Shown: piece by piece, positions 22,925-35,032 of the stretch
How positions within the stretch are numbered: position 1 is the first letter of the stretch
Layout of the letters: every line of letters starts with the position of its first letter
Assembly (NCBI GenBank): GCA_026119935.1
Contig: JALRMH010000005.1
Coordinates: 1 to 64,000, forward strand
DNA: 64,000 nucleotides
Reading direction: 5' to 3'
From: Endothia cerciana
Taxonomy: Eukaryota > Ascomycota > Sordariomycetes > Diaporthales > Cryphonectriaceae
Notes under the pieces: generated by a model
The model's database searches: none
Told to the model about the DNA's origin: nothing
What the model saw: the letters and a program-made list of their open reading frames with translations, nothing else
Made by a program: the position numbers and the translations under genes

Positions 22925-24599
22925 ATGAAGGTTACTTTCAAGGTGCGTCAGATGCACAGCGGCAAATTTCCACTCGCCACCGTGATCCTGCATCCCGTCG
23001 CCACTCGCGCCTTGCGCCTGCTATCAAGGCACGCGAGCCTGGGCTGTTTCGAAGCTGAAATCTTCCACCTCTCTCCAACAGGACCTCAAGCAGCAGAAGT
23101 TCGTCATCGACTGCGAACCCGCCGACCTGGTATGCGATTGCCCCGCCCGAACCTCTCCTCCTCTGGCCTACATCTAACGCCTGTGCACGGCATCTCGGCT
23201 GTCGCCCCTCGCGTCTCCTGTTGTGTCGCTACTGACTCACGGATCAGGTCTCCTCGGTCAAGGACAAGATCTCTGCGGAGAAGGGATGGGATCGCGGCCT
23301 GCTGAAGTTGATCCACGCCGGTAGGATGGAATTTGCCCCAGGCCATGGCACAACGCACTTGCTGACCCCTGCCACAGGCAAGATTCTGAAGGATGAGGAG
23401 ACTGTCGAGAGCTACAAGATTGAGGAGAAGGGTTTTGTTGTCTGTGTTGTGAACAAGGTACGCTCTGCCAATCTGCTACTTTCTGCATTGCCATGTCGAC
23501 GTGCTAATCAAGACCTCAGCCCAAAGCCGAGCCCAAGCCCGCCGCCTCCTCCTCATCCGCCGTGCCCGCGACTCCCGCCCCAGCGACATCCTCCACGCCC
23601 GCGCCCCCAGCCGCACCGGCCGCGACGACCTCAGCTCCCGCCCCGGCTGCCGCGCCCGCAACACCCACGCCCGCCGCCCGGAGCTCCGAACCCATTTTCA
23701 ACGACCCCAATGCCCTGGCCATGGGCGACCAGCGCACCGAGGCGATCGCAAATATGGAGGCCATGGGTTTCGAGCGGAGTCAGATCGATGCTGCCATGCG
23801 TGCGGCTTTCTTCAACCCTGATCGGGCTGTGGAGTACCTCCTGAGTGTGAGCATAGATGACGAGGTACACGTTCGGTGGCAAACGTAGCTTACATGCACC
23901 AGGGTATCCCCGAGAACCTGCAACAAGAGCAGCGTCCCGCACCCGCACCAGCACCCGCCGCCGCCCCGGCCGCCCCGGCCGCCCAGCCCGCCGCTGCTCC
24001 TGCGCCGGCTCCCGCTGCCGGTGGTGACGACGATGGCAACGTGAACCTCTTCGACCTTGCTGCACAGCAGGGACGTGGTGGGTCCGGGGGCGCTGCCGCC
24101 CGCGGTGCCGCCAGTGTCGGCGCCGCGGCAGCCGCCGCCGCGGCTGCTGGTGGTCAGGGATTTGGCAATCTGGACTTCCTGCGAAACAACGCCCAGTTCC
24201 AGCAGCTCCGTCAGGTCGTCCAGCAGCAGCCTCAGATGCTCGAGCCGATCCTGCAGCAGCTTGGTGCTAGCAACCCCCAACTTGCCCAGCTGATCGCCCA
24301 GAACCCCGACCAGTTCCTCAGCCTGCTCGGTGAGGATGCCGACGATGATGCTCCTCTGCCCCCTGGCGCACAGGCCATTGCCGTCACTGAGGAGGAGCGC
24401 GATGCTATCGAGCGTGTATGTAACCGAACACAATCTGGCGCCTGAAAACGTGAGACTGATCTTTGAGCAGCTGTGCCGCCTCGGTTTTGACCGTGACCAG
24501 GCCATCCAGGCCTACTTCGCCTGCGACAAGAACGAAGAGCTCGCTGCCAACTTCCTATTCGACCAGCCCGACGACGAGGACCCTCCTGTTGCCCAATGA
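22925..24599 (+). CDS. RAD23: UV excision repair / proteasome shuttle protein Rad23
   Basis: Seven exons: 22925-22942, 23082-23129, 23248-23320, 23378-23457, 23520-23846, 23903-24415 and 24471-24599, giving 395 residues. Every junction is GT-AG and in frame. Rad23 carries ubiquitinated proteins to the proteasome and stabilises the Rad4/XPC damage sensor in nucleotide excision repair. Visible domains: ubiquitin-like domain, residues 1-73; a Pro/Ala-rich linker; UBA1 about 142-182 (IANMEAMGFERSQIDAAMRA); a second Ala/Pro linker; the XPC-binding domain about 270-324 with its repeated Gln/Leu pattern; and UBA2 about 345-388 (CRLGFDRDQAIQAYFACDKN). The first exon encodes only six residues, which is typical for this gene in filamentous fungi. 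Identification is secure. Confidence 0.97.
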
Positions 24600-25685
24600 A
24601 GGGGCTATGACCAGCGTATTGTGTGTCCGCCTTACTTGGGCGGGTGGCCATGGTGCTGGTGGAGTAGGGAATAAAGGGTCCTAATGCACGCGCTGGGTCT
24701 AATCACGAAATTCCAGGCGTTGGGAAAGCTGCTACTTTTCGGCAAGGGGCCCTATGGATGCATCTGTGTGCTCTATGCTAGGTAGGAAGTACATACACTC
24801 GGGTTCCTTTGATTGGAGACCTATCTGGAGGCCAGTCTGAAATGCTTGCCGTGCAATAACTATCCCAAGTTTTCTCAAAAGTCGAGAGTCCTCGGTTTTC
24901 AGCTCTGATCTATGCAACAAACGGGCACATATGCTTACTTAGTCCTGGTTTCTCTCATCAGATCCAAGATGCTAATCCTGACCTGCGGGGCCCTAGTTCA
25001 ACCTTGGTTACGGCCAACAAGATTATATGATCAAAGGGAGGAGAGATCAGGCAGCGGCGAGCCCAAATTCTTTCTGGTTCACTTTGCAGCGTCCTGTGCC
25101 GCCGCCGGTTTACTCATTCCTCGTATATGCCCTTCGGACCCCCCCGGAGCGTCGACGGATGGAGGAGAGATTGCTAATCGTACGGGCTCGCGGGGCAGGC
25201 TCGAGCCAGGATGCTAACAGGGTAATCATGAGAAACGAAGCCTCTACTGTGAAATTTTTTTTTTTTGGTTTTTTTTTTTTTTTTGGCTGGAAGATCGTGA
25301 ATAATTAATTTGTCAATGGAATCTGGGCCCCCAAGGCGGAAAGTATTGGGACCGGGAATGGCCTAGGATGGTGTCAGGAACCCCCCGGGAAGGCCTCTCT
25401 CTCTCTATCTGTATGTTGGTTTGGTAGTTCACCGTCCAAGGTTTCTTCCCGCTCCGGTACTGTCTGACGGGGATACATCTCGCTCTGCCCTGAGGCGTTA
25501 TCTGCTCTTTGCGATACACATAGCCGAGCCCGACCCGAGCAAGAACTCCAGGGCCATGCATTCGTCCTCGTTGTCCATCCCTGTCCGTAATGACGCCGAA
25601 GGTCGACATCCGAACCCTTTTTCCTCTGGCGCTCGCACGGGGGGGCTCATAGTGCCGTGGAGGCCAATTCGCGAGAGTTGAGGAC
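24600..25685. other. Intergenic region between convergent RAD23 and BDP1
   Basis: 1.1 kb that should contain two 3' UTRs. It holds two T runs around 25255-25284 and a short CT repeat near 25396-25408. No gene or structured RNA was recognised. Confidence 0.6.
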
Positions 25686-27878
25686 TCAAACACCGAACCC
25701 GCTCGCAAACACAGATGCCGTCTTGCCACCGCGCCGGCCGCCCCTTCCGTGCCCACGGCCGGCTCCACGGCCGCGTGTGGAGGCCGTCGGCAGGTCCGTC
25801 TCGTCGATCACGTCGGGATCAGTGCCGACACCATACTTGGCGCTAGGATTTGGCTCCTCCTTTTGCCTGCCCTTGTCCTTCACCGCGGCTGCAAAACTGC
25901 CGTTCGGAGCGTCGGCCAGCTCGACGCCTCCGTTCTGTACGGGCTGTTGGCTCTTGACCTTCTCCTTCCCGATAGCATCACCCTTCCTCTTGCCCAGCAG
26001 TTCGTCCCTCTTCCTCTTCGCTTCGGCAGCAATCTCCTCCTCGAGGCGCTTCGTTTCGGCCTCGCGCTCCTCTCTCAGACGGGCAAGCTCGTCCTCGATG
26101 ACCTTCGAGTCCTCGAGACCGTCCGCCCCGCCGACCGCGTCCAGGTCCATCGCGATATCCTTCTCCCCGATGAGACACTTGTTCACAGCCCCCGGATTCG
26201 CACGTTCCTCGCGGTTGAACTTGAGCTTGACCTGACGCCTGGTCCTGGTGCCACCAAACATCTTGGAGATCATATTGAAGTCGGTGCCGAACATGCGCAG
26301 GCCGTGGTAGAATTTTTCGGTCTCCAGGTTGGTCCAATTGTTCTTCTGGGGTTGGCGCTTCATGTTTGACAGCTGGTTAACGCGCCTGCTGAAATCATTC
26401 TCCTCCCTCACCTCCAGCTCACCGCGCTCCGCGTCCGCTGCGGCGTGGCGGTCGAACTGCATCGACTCCTCGTTAATAACGATTTGCCCATCCACGATGC
26501 GCATAGTAGGGCCTGCGTTTGGGTCCGCCGCTGCCGCCACCGGGGATGGTGGGGCTGGTGCTGGTGCGGGAGTGGAGGAATTGGGGGCCGGCGTGCCGGC
26601 CTCTGAGCTCTCGTTGGGTAGGTCCTCGCCCTCCTGGAGCTTGCCCTGCCTGATGAGGCGTTGTTTCAAGGCGTCGCGCTTTCTGTCGAGATCGGCCTGC
26701 CGGATTTTGTCGCCATCTTTCCATCTCTTACCCGTCTTGATATCTCTGGTCAACTCACCCACAGTCATAGTCATGGGGTCGATCTCAAGGTTTTCCGCGT
26801 CCTCGGGAGTGACGGACCGCTTGCGGCGTCTCTTTTTCGGTTTGCCAGGCTCGGCCGTCTCCGTCTCGGGCCCAGAGCCCGCGTAGTCCTCAGTAACTTC
26901 GCCTTCAGGCTCTGTGCTGTTCTCTTGGACAGGATCTGCCGCCTTGCGCTTCCTGTGTGGTCTGCGCTTCGGAGTCGCGCTCTCGGCATTCTCAACAACC
27001 TCTTGCTGAGATTCACTTTCCGCGCCGTTCGTGAAAGCCTTCTTCTCCCGAGGCGCTCCCCTCTCCTTGGCCGCTCCTACTGCATCTGCGCCGGTCTCCG
27101 ACTCGCTCTCGCCCGTGGTCGCAGCTGTCTTGCGCTTTCTGGGCTGTCGAGGTGCTTGCTTCGTGGTCTTCGCGATTGCTGTGCTGGTGCTTGTCGAGGG
27201 CCCTTCGCCGTTCTCGATCGACGGTGTCACGCTGTCGGCGGAGGCAGTGGGCAGAGGCAGAGCTGCTGGAGTAGGAGGGGGCCCGGGTGCGGTGGTCTCG
27301 GCGACGGAATGTGGTTTCCAAGTAGATTTTGCTCGCCCTGCAGAGGTGCTCTTGCTATGAGCCGTGGGTTTGGACACGATCGCAGATGGAACATCAGACA
27401 CGCTGAGCGCCGCTGCCAAGTCGACCGCTTGTTCCGGAGGCTCAGTAGATTTCTCTGACTGCGATGCAGGATCTTGCGATGGCGCAGAAGATGCGGTTGT
27501 AGGCTGGGAACGAGCTACAGGCTGCCTGTGCTTCGCAGCTGGCGAGGCCTTGGTAGCTGGCGTGGCCCGGCGCTCTTCGGGGCTCTTGGATGCTGCTATA
27601 TCCGGGGCCGTAGTAGCCACGTCGGTCGCGCTTGTCGTGTCCTCGGTCGTCACAGGAACGGGGTTCCCGAGCCTGGACTCAGCGGTGGCTGGCAGAGTCA
27701 CGACGTCTTGAGAGGGACCTGGGGTAGACACCTGAGCAGGTAACGCGCTAGACTGTGCGTCGGTAGCCTGCGGTTGCGCTGAGGACTGGGCAGCGAGGTT
27801 TGGCGCGGGTCGGCGTCTGGCGATGGGCGCCTTGGGCTTGAAGGCACCCGCGCCAGGCTTCTTCAGCATCGAACTCAT
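25686..27878 (-). CDS. BDP1: TFIIIB subunit B'' (Bdp1)
   Basis: A single exon of 730 residues starting at the first ATG. Bdp1 joins TBP and Brf1 in TFIIIB to place RNA polymerase III on tRNA and 5S genes. The diagnostic part is the extended SANT/Myb domain at about residues 512-565: NNWTNLETEKFYHGLRMFGT, then FNMISKMFGGTRTRRQVKLK and FNREER. A conserved block precedes it (DFSRRVNQLSNMKR). The N-terminal half is long, Thr/Ser/Pro/Ala-rich and disordered, with several basic KRRR/RKRK patches. A charged coiled-coil-like Glu/Arg region follows the SANT domain (about 595-640), and the C-terminus ends in a Gly/Arg-rich stretch. The gene is divergent from BRE1 and convergent with RAD23. Confidence 0.93.
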   Translation of the reverse strand: MSSMLKKPGAGAFKPKAPIARRRPAPNLAAQSSAQPQATDAQSSALPAQVSTPGPSQDVVTLPATAESRLGNPVPVTTEDTTSATDVATTAPDIAASKSPEERRATPATKASPAAKHRQPVARSQPTTASSAPSQDPASQSEKSTEPPEQAVDLAAALSVSDVPSAIVSKPTAHSKSTSAGRAKSTWKPHSVAETTAPGPPPTPAALPLPTASADSVTPSIENGEGPSTSTSTAIAKTTKQAPRQPRKRKTAATTGESESETGADAVGAAKERGAPREKKAFTNGAESESQQEVVENAESATPKRRPHRKRKAADPVQENSTEPEGEVTEDYAGSGPETETAEPGKPKKRRRKRSVTPEDAENLEIDPMTMTVGELTRDIKTGKRWKDGDKIRQADLDRKRDALKQRLIRQGKLQEGEDLPNESSEAGTPAPNSSTPAPAPAPPSPVAAAADPNAGPTMRIVDGQIVINEESMQFDRHAAADAERGELEVREENDFSRRVNQLSNMKRQPQKNNWTNLETEKFYHGLRMFGTDFNMISKMFGGTRTRRQVKLKFNREERANPGAVNKCLIGEKDIAMDLDAVGGADGLEDSKVIEDELARLREEREAETKRLEEEIAAEAKRKRDELLGKRKGDAIGKEKVKSQQPVQNGGVELADAPNGSFAAAVKDKGRQKEEPNPSAKYGVGTDPDVIDETDLPTASTRGRGAGRGHGRGGRRGGKTASVFASGFGV

Positions 27879-28510
27879 CCCGCAGGGTCCGTTCAGCCTC
27901 CGTCTTTCGGGTTTCTCTGTGTCCTAGCGTCTAAAGACTTGATCTTCATGGCAACCGGCACTTCATCGAGGAGCTGTAGTTGGTGTCCAGGGGTTGGGGT
28001 GCGGGCGGTAAAGGGCAGGCCTCGTCATCTGCTTGGCCGATGCAGGAACCAGACGTCAAAGGTGCGGATAGAGTCGATCTTGAACGCGACGACTATATTT
28101 TGGTGGGGACTTGGCAGGCTCCCCCTGATGCCGGCGGGGCCGCAGGTGCTAGTGCCTCGATGTGTATCAGCATGGGCTGCTAACAGTTGATAAGGCACCC
28201 CTTCAGTGGCCAGATCGGTACTAGCTCGAGTCTGGCCGTTTAGCGCATTTCGACGCCTGGTTTCTGGTCGACTCTCTCTGGGACTGTCTCTCTGCCGTAA
28301 AAACTCTCCGTTCTTCCCAACATCAACGTCGGTCGGCTTCAACTCCACTTGCCAACGTTCGGTTGATGACCACCACCACGACATCATCCAGGGCATCACC
28401 AGGTCGCGGTGCATACTCACAGCCTATGTCAATCTCACTCGTCCTTCGGTCCTTCTGATTCACACCGCGCTGGCCATTCTCTCTCCGCAGCCTGATTGCC
28501 GACGTTTCTC
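27879..28510. promoter_or_regulatory. Shared divergent promoter region of BDP1 and BRE1
   Basis: 632 bases separate the two divergent start codons, so both promoters and 5' leaders must lie here. The plus strand turns pyrimidine-rich from about 28250 to 28510, towards BRE1. I see no clear TATA box or named binding site. Confidence 0.6.
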
Positions 28511-31203
28511 ATGCCTGTTGCCACCTCTCCTTCAGCCCCTCTCCCTACCTCCCCTATCGTCAAGATGGAGGACAGGAAGAGACCTATCAACAGCGCTGAA
28601 GACCTGGCACCTCCAAGCAAGCGACATCAGGTCAATGGAAGCAGCAAGTCGCGTGACGAGGCTGGAGACGAGGCTTGGATCGAGGTGAGTTGCACAGCCT
28701 TCTCTCGTCAGGACACTGCCTCCTCTCTACCACACACACTTCTGCATTGGGATATCCGCTGTGCTGTATGCGAAGATGATGGCGTCGTTATCTTCTGATC
28801 CTCGGGGCTCAAGTCACCATGAGCGCCTGCTCACTCGTTCAGTGCTAATGCGTGGCTTGCTGGCCCCAGCATGCCGGGCTGTCAGTTCCACAAATGCTCT
28901 TCCACAGCCGACGGGCGTTCTCCTCCACCCGTCCCTGAATGGTCGCTACACTCCCCAATCATCCCATCGAGAACCCGATCGAACATGGAGGCTGACTGTT
29001 GGGTTTACAGAGCTATCAAAAGGATGCGATCTATCGGCAGATGCTTGAGTACAAGAGAGAAAAGTCCCGATTGGAATCCCGTCTGGAGGATCTGAGCAAG
29101 CAGTATGAATATTATGACGATCATCTAAGAATCGTTGATGCTTGGTGGTTGCAGGTGAGACACAGAATCCTGTTTCGTGGGCTGAGACTGCTGACATCAT
29201 GAAGCTCTTGCAGGAAGTCCAACTTCTAGCGGACGGTATCATCACTGACGAAAACGGAGGTAGGGCCGGCCCGTGTATATTTCCCCCTTTCTCGAGCATC
29301 ATTGGTACTGATCTGTTACTGCTTCTAGACGTCAAACCTTCAACAGGTCTTGGCTTCCAAGACAGCCAATCCTTTAAAAGCCATCTGTCGGATAAAGCAA
29401 GCAGTATTAAATCCACCCTCAAGCCCCTGCTCCAGCGTTTAGCTGCCAACAGAGGCGACATAAAGCCTGAGGCTGCCGACCTAGAAACCAGAGTCAAGAC
29501 GCTATTGGCGAAGCAGAAAGAGGACAAAGTCCAACTGGAGGGCCTCATACAAAAGAAGGATGAGTTGTCTGCGAGTCTGGATGCGGCCATGCTACGCGCC
29601 GTCAAGGCTGAGAAGAAGCTCGACAGGGCCAAGAGCGCCCAAGTCCAGAAAATGGAGCAGCAGGCCATGGGTCAGGCGCTCAGCCGCCCTTCCCCGGCCG
29701 TGGAGGAGAAGAAGAAGAATGGAAACGGGCCCAGCCAAGACAATGGCAACGACGAAGCGCTGCGGCTTAAATATGAGGAGGCGACAGCTGGTGAGAGCCA
29801 ACTGAAGGTTCAGCTGGATGCGGCAATGTCGGAGATCAAGACGCTGAAGGAGGAGAACTCAGCTCTGAAAATGCGCGGAGACAGCGTCACGGACGAGGAT
29901 TTCGTGCGCACGGATGTCTTCAAGGCCTTCAAGGGTCAGAACGAGGACCTGATTAAAAGGGTCAATGACCTAGAGGTCATCAACAAGCAACTCCGCCTTG
30001 AGGCCGAGAAGCTACAGGCTGAGCGGTCGTCCTTCAGAACCCAACTGGAACGCGAGGCACAGGCTGTCACCGCGGACCTCGAGGACCAGATATTGTCGAG
30101 AGACCAGGATTTGACCCGCATCCGTTCAGCCAGGGACGAGCTGCTCGCGGAGCTAGGCGTACGGAAGAACGCGCAGGATCAAGAACGGACATCTATCGAG
30201 AACATGAAGGAGCTGGTCGGGGCTAAAGAGGATCGGATTCGTGCCCTGGAGATGGAACTCGAGCGACTGCGCCCGGCTGCAGAGGCAACGATGTCCGAAC
30301 CCGACCCCGCATTGGAGTCACTGGCGCCTGAGGAGCTGCGTCAACAGTACACCAAGCTGAAGAAGGAGCTTGAAGCACTTGCGCAGGAGCTGCCAGCCAT
30401 CGAGAAGGCGTACAAGCGGTCTATGACACTTTCCCAGAAGAAGGTCATGGATCAGGTTGCGGCGGAAGACCGGATGTCGATACTCATTCAAGAGAAGAGC
30501 AAAGCCGACCAGAAATACTTTGCCGCGCGCAAAGATGCAGACATTCGCAACAATGAGATAAAGACTCTACGGCAGCAGAATGGCAAGAGCTCAGAGATCA
30601 TCACAGCATTGAAGGAGCACGACTCGCAGGCTCGCACGCTCAACAGCAATCTGGAAAAGCAACTTACGGATTTGAAGCAATCTAATGTTGCCATTCTGGA
30701 GGAGAACCGGATCCTCAAATCGTCGACGGCTGACGCCGTCCGTCGAGCTGACCAGGTCAAGGCGCAGATTGCCGACCTTCAAAACTTGGTCAAGTCCAAG
30801 GATGCAATGACGGTCAATATCAAAGAGCAAGCCAACATCTACCAGGTCGAGGTCGAGAAGCTGAAGAAGCGGGTTGATAATGCTCACAAGGAGCGTGATG
30901 CCTGGAAGAAGAAGAGCCTGAGCAACATTTCTCCAGGCGAAGAGGTGCTCAATGTGAGTTGATCCGGACCTTGGTCACCTTGTGACGTGTAGCTGATCTT
31001 GAAAACAGGACATTCTTTGGTGTAACGTCTGCCGCAAAGACCGCAACGACAGGGTGCTCACGACCTGTGGCCATATTCTCTGCAAGAACTGCGCAGAGGA
31101 TCGGATCATCAACCGCCTGCGAGGGTGTCCTATCTGTACCACGAGATACGACAAGAACAACATCGTGCCGATCTACTTGACATCAGCAGATGAGGAGTCA
31201 TGA
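28511..31203 (+). CDS. BRE1: E3 ubiquitin ligase Bre1 (histone H2B monoubiquitination)
   Basis: Five exons, 28511-28684, 29011-29154, 29205-29259, 29329-30953 and 31009-31203, give 730 residues. Bre1 works with the E2 Rad6 to ubiquitinate H2B, which promotes H3K4 and H3K79 methylation and elongation. The protein is almost all coiled coil (about residues 100-660) and ends in a C3HC4 RING finger, residues 671-710, with CNVC, CGHILCKNC and CPIC. An N-terminal KMEDRKRP motif is followed by a basic patch. I used ATG 28511; ATG 28565 (the M of MEDRKRP) is possible and would drop 18 residues. The third exon could instead begin at 29214, nine bases later. The earlier acceptor keeps a WWLQLLQEV reading that looks more natural. 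Intron 1 is long (326 nt) and intron 4 short (55 nt). Confidence 0.95.
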
Positions 31204-31846
31204 GGAGTTCTGTCAACCTAGAGGGTGTATCCTCAGGCACTTTCTGGGCCTGTCGACATTCGGGTCTGGCGGAGAACTTTCAACTGGGGTAGCGAAGGCA
31301 AGTTGCTTCGTTGTGGCAATGTGGATAGCCCAGTGAGACCATTTGACCCTGCCCAACTAGGCAGGTCTGTGTATGTTGCCAGTCTGAGAAGCAAGGCCGT
31401 ACATTCCGGACTCGAGGTGGCACTTCAGAAGGGAGTTATCTGGATTGAGGGGTGCGTATGGCAAGTTGTGCATGTACACTGTAACTGTTTGACTTTAGGA
31501 AAGAGAAATACCCACGGCACGGTATGGCGAATCAGACATGATCAGGCAGGCGTCTTGAGAGTCAAAGCGTGATTAATTGGTGGTTTACTTCAGGATGGTA
31601 GGAGGAATGCCGATGGATACCGGCCGAATCAAACCTAAAGAGAAAAGGCTAGTTTGGAATGCTCCCCTGGGCAGGGCGTCACAGCGTGTCGTCCAGGACC
31701 CTAGCATTCGTATAGTGGTAGTCTCATGAAAGCACTGCGAGAGGTACAGAAGTCGTTGATTTGTCAGCTCGATGTTGCTCTCACAGTCAGCAATGTGTGA
31801 TCACGCCAGGCTGTGCTGCTATCAGAGCCTCGAAGTATCCTTCATA
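31204..31846. other. Intergenic region between convergent genes
   Basis: 643 bases between the BRE1 stop and the stop of the SARAF-like gene. It probably consists of the two 3' UTRs. No gene, repeat or structured RNA was seen. Confidence 0.6.
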
Positions 31847-32949
31847 TCAACGTCGACTGGTCGAGCCAAACCCAGTACTCTCGTACCGCGAACTGCTCGC
31901 CACCGATCCGCTGCTTGATCCTGGTGAGGAGTCCGACCTCGACGATCCTGACCCGCCGCTGCCCCAGGTACTCCCGTAGTTTCGGCCGGTGTTGTTCTGT
32001 GCCCGACTTCCTGCATAGTATCCAGCTGCTGCTCCAGCCGCGCCGCTGAGGATGTTGCTCTGCCAGTTGTTCCCACGGGATGAGCTGCTGCCTCCAGACT
32101 TCCGCGGCTGACTCCAACCAGAACCACCACCACCACCGCGACCACCTCCCGTACCCGGGTACGGCGGCGGGGGGTCATCCCATCCGCCGCCGCCGCCGCC
32201 GCCGTTGTCACGACGCGGTGCCCTAGGGTTCCCGCCGCGGTTCTGTTGCATCGATTCCCGCCAGGCGGAGATGAAGATCCACGCGACCACGGCGAAGAAG
32301 ACGACCCAGAAGATGGTGCCGTACCAGCCCGCACCGCCCGTGGACGGACCGCCGTCCGGGGGCCGGTTGCCGGCGAGATCGGGCCATCTCTCCTCGCCCT
32401 CCCTGGTGAGGGCGAGCCGGTACTCTACGCCGCAGGAGCCCTTGAGGACGTAGGGGTCATCTGGGCCGGTGTAGCCTTCACAGATCACGTCGGTCGAGCC
32501 TATATTGTTTTGTTCAAACGCAATGTCAGCTGAGGTGGCCTCTCCTGTTTCTCCCCACCCCCCCCTCCCCCCCCAACCCCCCCAAAAAAGGAGAACAAAA
32601 CAAGAACGACGTCAAGGTCGTCTCGTCTGTGAGCGCACGCACCTAGTTTCAGCTCCGGGGGCAGCTGCGCGCTGCAGCTCCACTGGATGTCCTCCGCGTC
32701 GTAACCCGAGCCCCTGTTCTCGCAGCGCATGAGGTCGATGGCGTACCGGGCGCAGAGGGCGCGGGAGGAGATGCACTTGAGCTGCGGGATGGCGGGAACG
32801 CGCCGGTGCGAGGTCTGCCGGTCGCCGCGCAGGGTGAGGGACTCGACCTGGGAGAGGAGGATAGCGTCGCGGGGCTTGGCGGCCGAGGCGGCGGCGGACA
32901 GTCGGGGGAGGAGCGCGAAGGCCGTCGCGACGGCCGGGTTGAGGTGCAT
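31847..32949 (-). CDS. SARAF-like ER membrane protein (store-operated calcium entry regulator family)
   Basis: Two exons, 32643-32949 and 31847-32499, encode 319 residues. The 143-nt intron has a GTGCGT donor, a long G/C run and a TATAG acceptor. The N-terminus is a signal peptide (about residues 1-23). The luminal part has the cysteine pattern of the SARAF/TMEM66 family: LRCEN-like and QWSC motifs before the intron, and VICEGY and GSCGVEYRL after it. A single transmembrane helix lies at about 162-182 (WYGTIFWVVFFAVVAWIFIS). The cytosolic tail is Gly/Ser/Asn-rich with a proline patch (DDPPPPYPG). In animals SARAF restrains calcium entry after store refilling; the fungal role is inferred. A gene symbol is not assigned because fungal members are poorly studied. 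Confidence 0.88.
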
Positions 32950-34975
32950 GGTGGGCAAAGGGGCCTGGTCGGCTGTTCGTGGTCAGGGTCGAGGTCGAGG
33001 TGGATCTCGCCGGTGGGAAGTAGTACCAGCACCCAAGAGGGCTGACGAGATCTACCCTCGAAGGCTGCGTAGGGGTCGGGTAGGAAACAGAGGGCCGGGC
33101 CACCCGTCGCTGATGAGTCGTGAGGGCGCTCGAGGCTGTCGGGGTCGAAAAAGGGGCAGGTTTGCCTTGAGATGGCTGGTGGCTACAGGAACAAAACTGC
33201 GCCGCGGTTGACGAGGCTGAAGGCGGTGACGTATGTGGGGTAGCTTGCCACTCACTCACGGATGTCAACATGCACTGGAGCTGCTCAAGCCCCCGCGGAT
33301 TACAGGCGACCCACCCGAGCCAGTATTTCTTTCCACAGAAGCATCGACTTTAACCTTTTAAGAAACTTTATATTGAGGATTGAACGTCTCTGCCGCAGTG
33401 GTACACCATGGAACCGATGCGGCAACAGCCCGTGAGGAAACTCGCCACCGGTGAAGCACTTAGAGGATGATGTCTGCTCGGAGGGTCTTTAGCTTGGGAA
33501 CGACTTGCTTCATCCTGTAGGTTTGCCTTGAACCCACCCCCCCTCCCCTTTTCTTTCTTTCCTTCCTTTTTCCTCCTTCCTTCCCCCCTCTAGAAAAATA
33601 AACAGCAATACAGAGAAAACAAAAACCAGCTGCAGCGTTGCAGGCGTCCTTCGACCAGAGATTGTCCCCGTCCTCCCTTTGCTGGGCAGTCCTGAGGGGA
33701 AAAGTACTGTACTCGGGTGCGATGGTTATTTATGACCCCTATCGGCCACACCCTGCGGATGTTACCCCCCACACAGGCATGCATGCTGTTGTGGTCCACG
33801 GATTGGCCGTCTCGCTTATGATTCTTTGCGAGATTATCATGTATGCTATGGTGGTGGCATGCCAACCCTGGATCGGATTCCCGCATCGAAGGAACAGCCA
33901 GTTCCCCTGGCCGCGAGGACTGACCAGCCGTTCGGATCACTCCGAAACCCGTTTAAGACCGGAGTCCGATATTACGCAGCACTATGGGCCCGCCGTGGTC
34001 CCGCCGAGGCTTATTCGGAGCCCGGCCTGGCACGCATGGCTGGTACCCGTGTTAGCTATCAGTAGAGACACTAGTCTGGGCGGTGTCGCGTTCCAGAGGC
34101 GAGGCGTTGAGCCGCGGCTGCATCAACAAGCGGCGACAGTGGCTGCTATTCGTGCCAGCCGGCCTGCCTGCCTGTCTGCTCACATGCAGAACGGCATCAC
34201 ACCCTGCCATGTGGCAGAAAGCAGCCTACGGAATTGAACCGCGCCGGACATAGGGGTCATGTAAGATCCGAATCCCACATGAAGGCGAAATGGAGGGGAG
34301 GATTCCTGCTGCTTGGCCGCCCGCCCCAGCCAGCGTCCAATCGCCGTGCAGATGTTTACTATGGTAGCAAGTGATCCTCCACCTTTGCACTCGGAAGGAG
34401 AACAAGAGGGGCCGCTAATGTAGGTAGGAGTGGGGGGGGGGGGGGGGACCGGGAGGTGAGGCCGCTTCTGGAGATATCTGGTACCCGTAGTACCACAGCA
34501 GCGCAATGTCGCTCTAGGTCGGACATGAGGGCCTAGGCGCGTAACACGGTTGGCCTACCAGAGGTCTTTCTGTCAGCTATGCAGTCGGTGAGCCTGCGCG
34601 GGCGAGCATCTGAGCGTCCTCCAAGACCTGTCGAGGCGACTATCGTGTTTCGACAAGTGGGTTGGCACGGCCGGATGTACTGTGCCAGGCCGCGGACTGT
34701 GGTGTGGTGAGCAAACACCGTCCCCCTCCTCTCCCAGGTGATGACTTACCATAGTATTCCTGTTGCGGTAGGGTATACGTCGCGGGGGCCCCTCCCAGAC
34801 CCAAAGGGCTTGGAACGACGGAAGGCCTCCAGGAGATTTCACCTGTTGTTTGCATTGGTCACGCTGACTTTGTACCCGTGCAGGCCCTCCTGGAGGTATC
34901 GTGTAAGTTGGACGTCCCGGCAGCTTGATAGACTCTGGGGGATGGTCGCTGCGCCACCACCTATTATTATGGTGG

Positions 34976-35032
<57 letters not shown>

